From Micromonospora costi (GTDB lineage Bacteria > Actinomycetota > Actinomycetes > Mycobacteriales > Micromonosporaceae): a stretch of DNA of 64,000 nucleotides. The stretch spans positions 682,001-746,000 of the forward strand of contig NZ_RBAN01000002.1 of assembly GCF_003626655.1 (NCBI RefSeq). The letters run 5' to 3'. The position numbers were made by a program, and so were the translations under genes. Below, piece by piece: positions 56,195-64,000 of the stretch; position 1 is the stretch's first letter; every line of letters begins with the position of its first letter. A model generated the notes under the pieces. The model searched no databases and was not told where the DNA came from. It saw nothing but the letters and a program-made list of their open reading frames with translations.

Positions 56195-56541
56195 ACCGGC
56201 CGGCGGCCGGCGAAGCCGCACTCGACACGGTGGTACCAGCGCACGTCGGTGTCGCCCTCCAGCCAGCACCAGAGCACCGGGCGGCCGTCGCGCTCACCGG
56301 GAAAGTCGAGCAGCACCGGGGCGATGCCCTTGATCTGAATGTCGTGCTGGTGCAGCTCGTCGACGACGGCGTGCAGCCGGGCCTCCAGCCCCTTGACCTC
56401 GGCCCGGCCGCCCAGCGGGCTCGTGCCGTGCCGGGCCAGGTCGGCGCGCAGCTCGGCGAGGTCGGCGCGGAGCCGGATCAGCTCGTCGACGCGCGGGCGC
56501 AGGGTGGCCACCAGATGCCGGGCCTGGGCGAGGGTGAACAC
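56191..56541 (-). CDS. DUF2203 protein
   Basis: The 116-residue protein fits DUF2203: FTLAQARHLVATLRPRVDEL, a coiled-coil centre, then VDELHQHDIQIKGI, LLDFPGERDGRPVLWCWLEG and VRWYHRVECGFAGR. DUF2203 proteins are small cytosolic proteins of unknown role. It starts at ATG 56541 and shares an operon with the membrane protein downstream. Confidence 0.9.
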   Translation of the reverse strand: MFTLAQARHLVATLRPRVDELIRLRADLAELRADLARHGTSPLGGRAEVKGLEARLHAVVDELHQHDIQIKGIAPVLLDFPGERDGRPVLWCWLEGDTDVRWYHRVECGFAGRRPV

Positions 56542-56583
56542 CGGGTCAGTATGGCGGTCCCGGCACCGCCCCGGGCACCCCTG

Positions 56584-56626
56584 CGTGTAGCTAACCTTCC
56601 TTGACGGGACATCAACGTGTAGCTAA
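56584..56626 (+). promoter_or_regulatory. Direct repeat CGTGTAGCTAA x2 around the namZ promoter
   Basis: CGTGTAGCTAA occurs at 56584-56594 and 56616-56626, 32 bases apart (about three helical turns). A promoter TTGACG (56601-56606) - 17 bases - TAAGTT (56624-56629) lies between and over the second copy, so the repeats may be operator sites of an unknown regulator. Confidence 0.65.
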
Positions 56627-56654
56627 GTTTCGAACAACCGACGGGAGGTGGACC

Positions 56655-57947
56655 GTGGAACGCAGACGATTCCTGGCCGGTGCGGGTGCGGTGACCGCGG
56701 GAGCGGTCGCGGCGGCGGGCCCCGGTTCACCCGGGGCGGCGGCACCCGGCATCCGCCGGGTCGAGACCGGCCTCGACGCGCTGGTCCGGTCCGACTTCGC
56801 GGCGCTGGCCGGCGAGCGGGTCGGCGTGATCTCCAATCCGACCGGTGTGGACTCCGCGTACCGGCACCTGGTCGACCTCATGCACGCCTCCGGCCGGGTC
56901 CGGATCGCCGCGGCGTTCGGCCCGGAGCACGGCTTCCGCGGCTCCGCGCAGGCCGGCGGCAGCGAGGGCACCGGCATCGACGCCCGCACCGGCATCACGG
57001 TGTACGACGCGTACGGCGCCTCGCAGGCCAGGTGGGAGAGCATGTATGCCGAGGCGGACGTCGACACGGTGGTCTTCGACATCCAGGACGTCGGCGCCCG
57101 CTTCTACACCTACATCTGGACGATGTACACCTCGATGGCCGCCGCGGCCCGGGTCGGCCGCCGGTACGTGGTGCTGGACCGGCCGAACCCCATCGGCGGG
57201 CGCGCCCGCGGGCCCATGATGACGACCCCCTACACCTCTGGTGTGGGGCTGAAGGAGATCGTCCAGCAGCACGGCATGACCGTGGGCGAGCTGGCCCGCT
57301 ACTTCAACGCGGAGTTCCTGCCGGCCGAGGTTGGCCGCCGGGTCGACCTGGAGGTCGTCCGGTGCCGGCACTGGAAGCGCGACGCGCTGGCGGCCGACAC
57401 CGACCTGCCGTGGGTCATGCCCAGCCCGAACATGCCCACTCCGGACACCGCCCTGGTCTACCCGGGCACCGGCCTGTTCGAGGGGGTCGCCTCGATCACC
57501 GAGGGTCGGGGCACGTGCCGGCCGTTCGAGCTGATCGGCGGCCTGGCCGAGGACTTCGACTACCACTGGGGCGACCGGCTCAACGCCCGTGGACTGCCCG
57601 GGGTGGAGTTCCGGGAGGCGTACTTCACGCCGACCTCGGCCGGTCAGAAGCCGGCGCTGCTCAACAAGCTCTGCGCCGGGGTCGAGGTGAAGGTGGTCGA
57701 CCGCGCCGTGTACGACCCGATCCGCACGGCCGTGGCGATGCTCGTCGAGGCCCATCGGTATCCCGCGTTCGCGTGGCGGCAGGACTCCTGGGACACCGCC
57801 CGGCCGTTCTGGATCGACAAGCTCACCGGCTCGCCCCGCCTGCGCACGATGATCGACGCGGGTGCGGACGTGGACGAGGTGGTCGGGGCCTGGGCCGACG
57901 AGCTGGCCGCGTTCGAGCGGCGGCGCCGCCCCCACCTGCTCTACTAG
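56655..57947 (+). CDS. namZ: NamZ-like exo-beta-N-acetylmuramidase (DUF1343, GH171)
   Basis: NamZ releases MurNAc from the ends of peptidoglycan fragments during wall recycling. The 430-residue protein has a Tat-like signal (ERRRFLAGAGAVTAGAVAAA). The DUF1343 domain shows GERVGVISNPTGVD, AAFGPEHGFRG, VFDIQDVGARFYTYIWTM, LDRPNPIGG, WVMPSPNMPTPDTALVYPGT and GLFEGVASITEGRGT. Start GTG 56655 with GGGAGG upstream. It is divergent from DUF2203. Confidence 0.9.
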   Translation: MERRRFLAGAGAVTAGAVAAAGPGSPGAAAPGIRRVETGLDALVRSDFAALAGERVGVISNPTGVDSAYRHLVDLMHASGRVRIAAAFGPEHGFRGSAQAGGSEGTGIDARTGITVYDAYGASQARWESMYAEADVDTVVFDIQDVGARFYTYIWTMYTSMAAAARVGRRYVVLDRPNPIGGRARGPMMTTPYTSGVGLKEIVQQHGMTVGELARYFNAEFLPAEVGRRVDLEVVRCRHWKRDALAADTDLPWVMPSPNMPTPDTALVYPGTGLFEGVASITEGRGTCRPFELIGGLAEDFDYHWGDRLNARGLPGVEFREAYFTPTSAGQKPALLNKLCAGVEVKVVDRAVYDPIRTAVAMLVEAHRYPAFAWRQDSWDTARPFWIDKLTGSPRLRTMIDAGADVDEVVGAWADELAAFERRRRPHLLY

Positions 57948-58082
57948 AGACGGACGTTCGGCTGACCGGTCACTCAGCCGACGGGCCGCATCGTACGACG
58001 GTTCGGTGGGTGGATCGGAAAACGGCTCGCGTCGGCCGCGCCGTCGATACCCTCGGCTGCGGGACCTGCGATAGGAGCCGCC

Positions 58083-58670
58083 ATGCCCGGGAAATCACGA
58101 TCTCCTGTCCTGCACCTCGTCGTCTGCGGCGCCGCCGCGACCGAACTCGAACCCTTCATCACGGCCTGCCAGGACCTGAGCTGGGAGGTCCACGTCGTGA
58201 GCACACCCGACGCGGTCGACCGTGACGGCCAGGCGAGCCTGGCCGACCTCACGCACCACCCGGTGCGGGAGGACGAACAGGTGGAAGCCCTCAACCCGCT
58301 GCCGCCGGCGGACGCCTTCGCCGTCGCGCCGGCCAGCTTCGACCTCGTCAACAAGTGGGCGTACGGGCTGAACGACAACCTCGCCCTGCGCCTGCTCAAC
58401 GAGGCGACCGCCGTCGGCCTGCCGGTGGTCGTCGTGCCCGCACCGGACCCGGGTCTCGCCCGGCATCCCGCCTTCCGGGAGAACCTGGAACGGCTGCGGC
58501 ACTGGGGCGTGACCGTCACCGGGCCCGCCGAGCCGACCGAGGTCGACGACCCGCTGCCGTGGCGTGCCGCCACCCAGGTGATCTCGGCCTGGACGCGGTT
58601 CGCCCGGGTGCCGGCACAGCCCGGCGCGGACCGGACGTACGGCGAGGAGCTGGCGATGCAGGCCGGCTGA
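58083..58670 (+). CDS. Flavoprotein-family protein (HFCD-like)
   Basis: The 195-residue protein resembles the flavoprotein/phosphopantothenoylcysteine decarboxylase fold: LHLVVCGAAATELEPFITAC, ADAFAVAPASFDLVNKWAYG (typical AxATxNTxxKxAxG-like FMN site), DNLALRLLNEATAVGLPVVVVPAP. Such stand-alone actinobacterial proteins have unknown substrates. Start ATG 58083 after ATAGGAG. Convergent with proC. Confidence 0.8.
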   Translation: MPGKSRSPVLHLVVCGAAATELEPFITACQDLSWEVHVVSTPDAVDRDGQASLADLTHHPVREDEQVEALNPLPPADAFAVAPASFDLVNKWAYGLNDNLALRLLNEATAVGLPVVVVPAPDPGLARHPAFRENLERLRHWGVTVTGPAEPTEVDDPLPWRAATQVISAWTRFARVPAQPGADRTYGEELAMQAG

Positions 58671-58680
58671 CCGGGCCGCC

Positions 58681-59499
58681 TCAGTCGCTCTGGGCGGCCA
58701 GTTCGCGGGCCCGGTCCCGGGCCGCCTCCAGCGCGGCGAGCAGCGCCGCCCGTACGCCGTGCTTCTCCAGCTCGCGCACGGCGGAGATGGTGGTGCCGGC
58801 GGGCGAGGTGACCGCCTCGCGCAGCTTCACCGGGTGCTCGCCGGAGTCGCGCAGCATCACGGCCGACCCGATCGCGGTCTGCACGATCAGCTCGTGGGCC
58901 ACCTGCCGGGGCAGGCCGAGCAGGATGCCGGCGTCGATCATCGCCTCGACCAGCAGGTAGAAGTACGCCGGACCGGAGCCGGACAGCGCCGTGACCGCGT
59001 CCTGCTGCGACTCGGGCACGCGGATGGTGGCGCCGAGCGGCTTGAACATCTCCTCGGCGAGCGCCAGGTGGGCCCCGGTTGCGTGGGCGCCGGCCGAGAT
59101 GGCCGTCATCGCCTCGTCGACCAGGGCCGGGGTGTTGGTCATGACCCGGACCACCGGGGTGCCCTCGGGCAACCGGCGGTTGAAGAAGCTGGTGGGCAGG
59201 CCGGCGCAGAGCGAGATCACCAGCTTGCCGGCCGGCACCTTCGGCCCGATCTCGTCCAGCAGCGCGGCGGCGTCCTGCGGCTTGACCGCGATCGCCAGCA
59301 CCTCGGCCTCATCGACCGCCACGAAGTTGTCGACGACCCGTACGCCGTAGCGCGTGGCCAGTTCCTCGGCCCGGACCTGCCGCCGGGCGGTGGCCAGCAG
59401 CCGGTCCGCCGGCCAGCCCGAGCGCAGCAGGCCGGAGAGCATCAGCTCGCCGATCTTGCCGGCGCCGATCACCGCGACGGTGTGCACGCGGGCGGACAT
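58681..59499 (-). CDS. proC: Pyrroline-5-carboxylate reductase
   Basis: ProC performs the last step of proline synthesis. The 272-residue protein has the NAD(P) motif VAVIGAGKIGELMLSGLLRS, VLAIAVKPQDAAALLDEIG, VISLCAGLPTSFF, VVRVMTNTPALVDEAM and the C-terminal signature ALSGSGPAYFYLLVEAMIDA and SPAGTTISAVRELEKHGVRA. Start ATG 59499 preceded by AGGAGG. Confidence 0.96.
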   Translation of the reverse strand: MSARVHTVAVIGAGKIGELMLSGLLRSGWPADRLLATARRQVRAEELATRYGVRVVDNFVAVDEAEVLAIAVKPQDAAALLDEIGPKVPAGKLVISLCAGLPTSFFNRRLPEGTPVVRVMTNTPALVDEAMTAISAGAHATGAHLALAEEMFKPLGATIRVPESQQDAVTALSGSGPAYFYLLVEAMIDAGILLGLPRQVAHELIVQTAIGSAVMLRDSGEHPVKLREAVTSPAGTTISAVRELEKHGVRAALLAALEAARDRARELAAQSD

Positions 59500-59524
59500 C
59501 CCGTCGTACCTCCTTCTCGCCGAG

Positions 59525-59561
59525 CGGCGTCGCGGCGGCCCTGCGGCCGGCCGCGACGCCG
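59525..59561. terminator. Terminator-like hairpin between pfk and proC
   Basis: CGGCGTCGCGGC (59525-59536) pairs perfectly with 59550-59561, with an inner GGCC/GGCC pairing, just past the pfk stop. Confidence 0.65.
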
Positions 59562-59571
59562 TGGCGGTCGA

Positions 59572-60600
59572 TCAGCTGCCGAAGAAGACCTCGGCCTCGG
59601 CGTACCGCTCCAGCGGCACGGTCTTCAGCTCGCGGGTCGCCTCGGCCAGCGGCACCCGGACGATGTCGGTGCTCTGCATCGCGACCATCTTGCCCCAGTC
59701 GCCCTCGTGCGCGGCGTCGATCGCCTGGAGACCGAGGCGGGTGGCGAGGACCCGGTCGAACGCGGTCGGGGTGCCGCCGCGCTGGATGTGACCCAGCACG
59801 ACCGTGCGGGCCTCCTTGCCGGTCTTCGCCTCCAGCTGCTCGGCCAGCCACTGGCCGATGCCGCCCAGCCGCACGTGGCCGAACGCGTCCAGCTCCTGGT
59901 TCTGCAGGACCATCTGGCCCTCCAGCGGCTGGGCGCCCTCGGCGACGACCACGATCGGGGCGTACTGGTGCTGGAAGCGCTTCTCGACGTAACCGGCGAC
60001 CTGCTCGACGTCGAAGTTCCGCTCCGGCAGCAGGATCACGTTGGCGCCGCCGGCGAGGCCGGCGTGCAGGGCGATCCAGCCGGCGTGGCGGCCCATGACC
60101 TCGACGACCAGGGTGCGGTGGTGGCTCTCCGCGGTGGTGTGCAGCCGGTCGATCGCCTCCATGGCGATGTTGACCGCGGTGTCGAAGCCGAACGTGTAGT
60201 CGGTGGCGCCCAGGTCGTTGTCGATCGTCTTCGGCACACCGATGACGTGCACGCCCAGCTCGTAGAGCTTGGTGGCGACGCCGAGGGTGTCCTCGCCACC
60301 GATCGCGATCAGGGCGTCCACGCCCTGCGCGGCGAGGTTGTCCTTGATCCGCTCGACGCCGTTCTCGATCTTGAACGGGTTCGTCCGGGACGAGCCGAGG
60401 ATGGTGCCGCCGCGCGGCAGGATGCCCCGGACGTCCGCGATGCCCAGCGGCTTGGACAGGCCCTCCAGTGGGCCCTTCCAGCCGTCCTGGAAGCCCACGA
60501 ACTCGTGACCGTACGTGGCCACGCCCTTGCGGACCACCGCGCGGATGACCGCGTTGAGACCAGGGCAGTCGCCACCGCCGGTGAGCACGCCGATTCGCAT
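59572..60600 (-). CDS. pfp: 6-phosphofructokinase, predicted PPi-dependent
   Basis: The 342-residue protein is a group III phosphofructokinase: VLTGGGDCPGLNAVIRAVV, GPLEGLSKPLGI, ALIAIGGEDTLGVATKL, VIGVPKTIDNDLGATDYTFG, VEVMGRHAGWIAL and LGHIQRGGTPTAFDRVLAT. At the two positions that discriminate donor, it has Asp (GGEDT; ATP enzymes have Gly) and Lys (PKTIDND). That pair is the PPi-dependent signature known from Amycolatopsis methanolica. Donor use is therefore inferred, not shown. RBS AGGAGG 5' of ATG 60600. Confidence 0.88.
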   Translation of the reverse strand: MRIGVLTGGGDCPGLNAVIRAVVRKGVATYGHEFVGFQDGWKGPLEGLSKPLGIADVRGILPRGGTILGSSRTNPFKIENGVERIKDNLAAQGVDALIAIGGEDTLGVATKLYELGVHVIGVPKTIDNDLGATDYTFGFDTAVNIAMEAIDRLHTTAESHHRTLVVEVMGRHAGWIALHAGLAGGANVILLPERNFDVEQVAGYVEKRFQHQYAPIVVVAEGAQPLEGQMVLQNQELDAFGHVRLGGIGQWLAEQLEAKTGKEARTVVLGHIQRGGTPTAFDRVLATRLGLQAIDAAHEGDWGKMVAMQSTDIVRVPLAEATRELKTVPLERYAEAEVFFGS

Positions 60601-60795
60601 GATCTGCTCATCCTCCTGGGAGCATCAGGTGTAGCCCGGTTTGCCCCAGGATAGGTGTCGAATCTGACCATCGGCGCCGTTGCCGGCCCGGGGCGGGCCG
60701 TCACTGCGAACTGTAGTCCGCCGGCCCGAGCGGCGACAGCGCGCCCTCGCCCCGGCCGTGCCGGCCCGGTTGCCGTCGCCGGGACCCCGCGGGGG

Positions 60796-61296
60796 TCAGT
60801 ACCGGACCTCACGGTTCTCGCCCGGCTCCGGTCGCCGGCCGGTGATCGCCGCCCTGGCCAGGCCCAGCAGGTTCACCACCGGGCTGCTGGGCGAGTCCCA
60901 GTACTCGGCCGAGACGGCGTGCACCCTGATCATGGTGAGGCCCGGAGTGCCGAGCCCGTCCGGGAACCACGTCTCCAGCAGCGGGTTCCACAGGCGCTCG
61001 GCCCCCGCGCGGTCGTAACCCTCCGTAGCCATCCCGGAGATCGATACCCAGGCGTGGCGCCGCTGGTCGGAGAACGACACGTTCACCTCCGGATTGACCC
61101 GGATCTGCCGGACCTTGGCCGAGTCGGCGTAGGCGAAGAACCACAGGTCACCGTCGAACTCGGCCTCCTGGAGGCCCATGGGCCGGCTCACCTGCCGGCC
61201 GTCGAGGGCGATGGTGGTGAGCATGCAGATCCGGGCGTCGCGGATCAGTTCGGTGACGCGGTTGCGGGCGTCGACGACGCTGGGCGCCTGGCTCAT
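60796..61296 (-). CDS. Pyridoxamine 5'-phosphate oxidase-fold (general stress protein 26-like) protein
   Basis: The 166-residue protein has the split-barrel flavin-binding fold: ARICMLTTIALDGRQVSRPMGLQEAEFDGDLWFFAYADSAKV (in pieces, about 20-62), NPEVNVSFSDQRRHAWVSISG and a C-terminal RVHAVSAEYWDSPSSP segment. These features match the GSP26/pyridoxamine-oxidase-like group, which binds FMN or F420. Function is unknown. ATG 61296 follows GAGGAGGACC. Confidence 0.85.
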   Translation of the reverse strand: MSQAPSVVDARNRVTELIRDARICMLTTIALDGRQVSRPMGLQEAEFDGDLWFFAYADSAKVRQIRVNPEVNVSFSDQRRHAWVSISGMATEGYDRAGAERLWNPLLETWFPDGLGTPGLTMIRVHAVSAEYWDSPSSPVVNLLGLARAAITGRRPEPGENREVRY

Positions 61297-61383
61297 GGCG
61301 GTCCTCCTCGCGGGGTTCGTCGGGGGCGGTGCCCCGGACAGAACCGACCAAACCTGCGAGACGCGACCTTTTCCGGCGCGGCC

Positions 61384-61881
61384 TCAGCGGGCGGTCATCG
61401 CCCGGTACCGCGCCAGGTTGTGCCGCGCGTCGACCAGGGCGTCGTGCCGGGCCGCCTCCGCGTTCGGCAACGGTGGCCGTCCCCGGTCGTCCCAGAGCTG
61501 CCGCAGTTCCTTGGTGAACCGCGGGATCTCGCGGGGCAGGGCCGGCATCGCCCCCCACAGCTGGGCCAGCACCACGTGGTCGTACGCGGCGTACCACGCC
61601 CACAGCTCGAGCTGCTCGCCAGGCCGGTCGCGGATCGGCTCGACCAGGAAGTCGTAGAGGTCCTCCCGGATGCGCTCGCGGGAACGCCAGGCCCGGTCGG
61701 CCGGCGAGGGCAGCCGGTCGAGCACGTTGCGGCGCACCCAGGGGATCGCCCGGGAGTCGTCGAACTCGGTGGAGACCGCGTAGAACTCGCGGCCGTACTC
61801 GTCGACCACGCCGATCGAGACGAGGTCGATGATCAGGCCGTCCTCGATGAACTCGCAGTCGTAGAAGTAGCGGTAGACCAT
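61384..61881 (-). CDS. 3'-5' exoribonuclease RNase AS (polyadenylate-specific)
   Basis: The 165-residue DEDDh nuclease resembles Rv2179c (RNase AS): RYFYDCEFIEDGLIIDLVSIG with Asp8 and Glu10, YAVSTEFDDSRAIPWVRRNVL, LWAWYAAYDHVVLAQLWG and the final HDALVDARHNLARYR with catalytic His and Asp. RNase AS trims RNA preferring poly(A). Start ATG 61881 (MVYRYFYD); an ATG nine bases upstream is possible. Confidence 0.9.
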   Translation of the reverse strand: MVYRYFYDCEFIEDGLIIDLVSIGVVDEYGREFYAVSTEFDDSRAIPWVRRNVLDRLPSPADRAWRSRERIREDLYDFLVEPIRDRPGEQLELWAWYAAYDHVVLAQLWGAMPALPREIPRFTKELRQLWDDRGRPPLPNAEAARHDALVDARHNLARYRAMTAR

Positions 61882-62260
61882 CCACGCCATCCTCGCCCAC
61901 GGCCGGTGCGGCGTGGCCGGCGGGGGCGTCTCCTCACCCGGCACGGGTCGTGGCTACCGCCCTGGGTTGCCCCCTGGCGCCGCGGCCGGCGGCGGGACGC
62001 TCCCGAGTCCCGCGCGGCCGGCCGCGGCCGGATGCACCCTCCCCAGGCCCCACCGGGTGGATCCGCCATCCCAGCATCGGATCCGTCCCAGCTGGGGACT
62101 GTCACGGAAGTGATTTGAGGGGTGTACAGCAAGCGACACGACCGTCATGATCTGATGTGTACCGCTACCGGCGCCGAACCGGTGTCAGTTCGCCCACGTC
62201 AGGGGTCGTCAGGTTCACCGGTGTGCGAGTTGTGGTCCTTGACCGGGGAGGGGTTGGGCC

Positions 62261-62953
62261 GTGGAGGTTCGCCTGCCGGAGCCGGGTGACGCGCTCACGG
62301 GTGTCGAGATGTTCGCCGGCCTCGAGCCGGAGGTACGGCAGCGCGTCATCGCCGCCGCCGTGCCGCGGACGTACCGCAAGGGCCAACTGCTGTTCGTGGA
62401 GAACGACCCCGGCGAGTCCCTGATCGTGCTGCGCCGCGGCGCGGTCGCGGTCTTCCGCACCGCCCCGACCGGCGAACGCGCGGTGCTGTCGGTCATCCGC
62501 CCACCGGACGTGCTGGGCGAGGTCTCGCTGTTGGACGCCTCCACCCGCTCGGCCTCCGCCGAGGCCATCGAGGACTGCACCGCCCTCGCGCTGTCCCGGG
62601 GCGCCTTCATGGAGCTGGTGCACTCCAACCCCCGCATCCTCGACGCGGTGATGCGCTCGCTCGGCGGGCTGATCCGCCGGCTCACCGAGCAGAACGCCGA
62701 CCACGTCTTCCTGGACCTGCCCGGCCGGGTGGCGAAGACCCTGGTCCGGCTGGCCGGCGAGAGCCAGGCTCCGATGATCACCATCGAGCTCAACCAGAGC
62801 CAGCTCGCGGAGATGGCCGGCGGCTCCCGGCAGAGCGTCAACCAGGCGATCGGCTCGTTCGCCAACCGGGGCTGGCTGCGCACCGAGGGCCGACGGATCG
62901 TGGTGACCGACGTGGCCGCGCTGCGGCGCCGCGCCGGGATGAACGATCGCTGA
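62261..62953 (+). CDS. Crp/Fnr-family transcriptional regulator
   Basis: The 230-residue regulator has a cyclic-nucleotide-binding fold (VPRTYRKGQLLFVENDPGESLIVLRRGAVAVFR, in pieces from about 34) with the phosphate-binding-cassette region VLGEVSLLDASTRSASAEA. A dimer helix follows, then an HTH (LNQSQLAEMAGGSRQSVNQAIGSFANRGWL, about 168-197). The cassette partly resembles cAMP-binding Crp (GE...L...RSA.AEA). Ligand is unproven. GTG 62261 follows GGGGAGGGG. A cyclase-like gene lies downstream. Confidence 0.88.
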   Translation: MEVRLPEPGDALTGVEMFAGLEPEVRQRVIAAAVPRTYRKGQLLFVENDPGESLIVLRRGAVAVFRTAPTGERAVLSVIRPPDVLGEVSLLDASTRSASAEAIEDCTALALSRGAFMELVHSNPRILDAVMRSLGGLIRRLTEQNADHVFLDLPGRVAKTLVRLAGESQAPMITIELNQSQLAEMAGGSRQSVNQAIGSFANRGWLRTEGRRIVVTDVAALRRRAGMNDR

Positions 62954-63029
62954 CCTCCGGCCGCTGGCCTCGGGCCGCGGGCCGTCGCGTTCCGAGGGAC
63001 GGCGTACGCCCGGTGACGGAAACGCGGAC

Positions 63030-63060
63030 GGGGCCGGCGGGCGCCTCGCCCGCCGGCCCC
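63030..63060. terminator. Bidirectional terminator hairpin
   Basis: GGGGCCGGCGGGC (63030-63042) pairs perfectly with 63048-63060 around a 5-base loop. It lies between the convergent Crp-type gene and the small acidic ORF. Confidence 0.75.
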
Positions 63061-63070
63061 GCCCGGTCGA

Positions 63071-63322
63071 TCAGTTGCCGTCGTCGGCCGGCGGGGCGCC
63101 CGGCCCCGGGCCGATCTTCGTCGGGTCGGTCGGCTTCGACGTGGACGTGCTCGGCGAGGTGGTCGTGGTCTCCCCCGACCCGCTCGTCTGGCCCTCGGGC
63201 TCTTCCACCATGCCCTGCTCCTCCAGCTCGGCGAGAATGACCGCGTCGACGTCGACGGTGTCCCCCGGTGCCCACACCCTGCCACCCGGATCGGTCCACG
63301 CAGTGGACAGTCGCACCTGCAC
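63071..63322 (-). CDS. Small acidic protein of unknown function
   Basis: The 83-residue product begins MQVRLSTAWTDPGGRVWAPGD, then DTVDVDAVILAELEEQGMVE, a short beta/alpha unit like the N-terminal part of phage-type or DUF proteins. It ends in a Ser/Thr/Pro-rich tail (TTTTSPSTSTSKPTDPTKIG). GTG 63322 follows GGGAGAG. I cannot assign a family. Confidence 0.65.
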   Translation of the reverse strand: MQVRLSTAWTDPGGRVWAPGDTVDVDAVILAELEEQGMVEEPEGQTSGSGETTTTSPSTSTSKPTDPTKIGPGPGAPPADDGN

Positions 63323-63455
63323 GGCACTCTCCCTGATGTGAAAACTTACTGGTAGGGAAGACTAGCCCCGGCCGATCGGTCGCGATGCCCGCCCGCACGT
63401 CGGGTACCCGACTGGCCCCGGCCGCCGCGATACTGGGCTCTCTCGCCTCCGGGAG

Positions 63456-64000
63456 CTGGACATCGACCTCACCTGTGGACACTGCGCGCGCGCAGCTGGA
63501 CCGGACGACCGCTTCTGCGGCGGGTGCGGCCAGCCGCTCACCGTCAGCTGCGCGCACTGCGGGCACGCCAACAGCACCGAGGCCAACTTCTGCACCAGCT
63601 GCGGGCAACCGTTGCGCGACCCCGTCGTCGTCATCAAGGAGGACCGGCGGCAGGTCAGTGTCCTCTTCGTGGACATCGTGGACTTCACGACGTACGCCGA
63701 ACGGGCCGACCCGGAGCAGGCTCGCGGCCTGCAACAGGCATACTTCGCCACGGTGCGGCGTGTCGTGCACCAGTACGGCGGGGTGGTCGAGAAGTACATC
63801 GGCGACGCCGTGATGGCGCTGTTCGGCGCGCCGGTGGCCACCGACAACGACGCGCTGCGCTGCGTCCGCGCCGGCCTGGAGCTGCAACGCAACCTGGCCC
63901 GGCAGCCCGCGGGCCGGCAGCCGCCGCTGAGCTTCCGGGTGGGCATCGCCACCGGCGAGGCCCTGGTGGACCTCTCCGCCACGCAGGACGGCGGCCAGGC
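63456..64000 (+). CDS. Zinc-ribbon class III adenylate/guanylate cyclase, 5' part (runs off the window)
   Basis: The reading frame encodes a double zinc ribbon (CGHCARAAGPDDRFCGGCGQ and CAHCGHANSTEANFCTSCGQ), followed by a class III cyclase domain (RRQVSVLFVDIVDFTTYAER with the metal-binding Asp, GGVVEKYIGDAVMALFGAP, FRVGIATGEALVDL). These proteins often carry AAA/TPR domains downstream. The frame has no ATG, GTG or TTG between an in-frame stop (63363) and the ribbon. The best start is a CTG at 63456 (MDIDLTCGHC), directly after GGGAG. Confidence 0.8.
   Translation, partial: MDIDLTCGHCARAAGPDDRFCGGCGQPLTVSCAHCGHANSTEANFCTSCGQPLRDPVVVIKEDRRQVSVLFVDIVDFTTYAERADPEQARGLQQAYFATVRRVVHQYGGVVEKYIGDAVMALFGAPVATDNDALRCVRAGLELQRNLARQPAGRQPPLSFRVGIATGEALVDLSATQDGGQ

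Overview
The window is a very GC-rich actinobacterial chromosome segment. Gene content, sequence style and short intergenic hairpin elements point to the Micromonosporaceae (Micromonospora or Salinispora-like); this is inference, as no rRNA or other taxonomic marker is present. No tRNA, rRNA, CRISPR array, insertion sequence or prophage was seen. Coding density is high. Many neighbouring genes overlap by 4 bases (ATGA or GTGA), and several genes have a TANNNT -10 box 6-8 bases before the start codon, which suggests leaderless mRNAs.

Layout. (1) 1-3.6 kb: the start of the division and cell-wall cluster on the minus strand (mraZ, rsmH, ftsL-like, ftsI running off the edge), with three 10-bp-spaced MraZ boxes. 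Divergent from it are murT-gatD (lipid II amidation), a VTT/DedA-type membrane protein and a kinase-like phosphotransferase. (2) 7-10.3 kb: leuS with a complete-looking leucine attenuator (12-residue leader peptide containing Leu-Leu-Leu, pause hairpin, terminator), next to a broken isochorismatase gene. (3) 10.9-15.9 kb: MoxR ATPase, DUF58 protein and TgpA-like transglutaminase operon. (4) 15.9-20.5 kb: a repeat-rich gap, DUF3040 protein, DNA polymerase IV, a phosphodiesterase-like protein and a methyltransferase. (5) 20.5-24.8 kb: a sugar ABC importer without its ATPase, with a 58-residue ORF bridging the two permease genes, then a TauE/SafE protein. (6) 24.8-31.7 kb: an SOS mutagenesis operon (SAV_6107-like protein, ImuA', ImuB, DnaE2) preceded by two LexA-type boxes. 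(7) 31.9-37.2 kb: a tightly coupled carotenoid end-group cluster (CrtA-like, GNAT, CruF-like, glycosyltransferase, CrtD/CrtI-like). (8) 37.3-48.2 kb: CDP-alcohol phosphatidyltransferase, metF, XRE regulator, polyprenyl synthase, Rv2175c-like protein, PASTA kinase, endonuclease IV, threonine aldolase and class II DAHP synthase. (9) 48.3-64 kb: secreted and envelope proteins (lipoprotein, chitinase, GDSL hydrolase, DUF4397 protein with class F sortase, NamZ-like muramidase), redox enzymes, proC, a phosphofructokinase with PPi-type residues, RNase AS, a Crp-family regulator and the start of a zinc-ribbon adenylate cyclase.

The skeleton mraZ/rsmH/ftsI, DUF3040, metF, polyprenyl synthase, Rv2175c, PASTA kinase, aroG and RNase AS resembles the Rv2163c-Rv2179c neighbourhood of Mycobacterium tuberculosis as I remember it, with accessory blocks inserted. 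The most interesting non-coding signals are the leuS attenuator, the paired LexA boxes, a family of intergenic hairpins with conserved GATC-containing ends but different stems, and short GTGA-to-GTGA mini-ORFs between translationally coupled genes.
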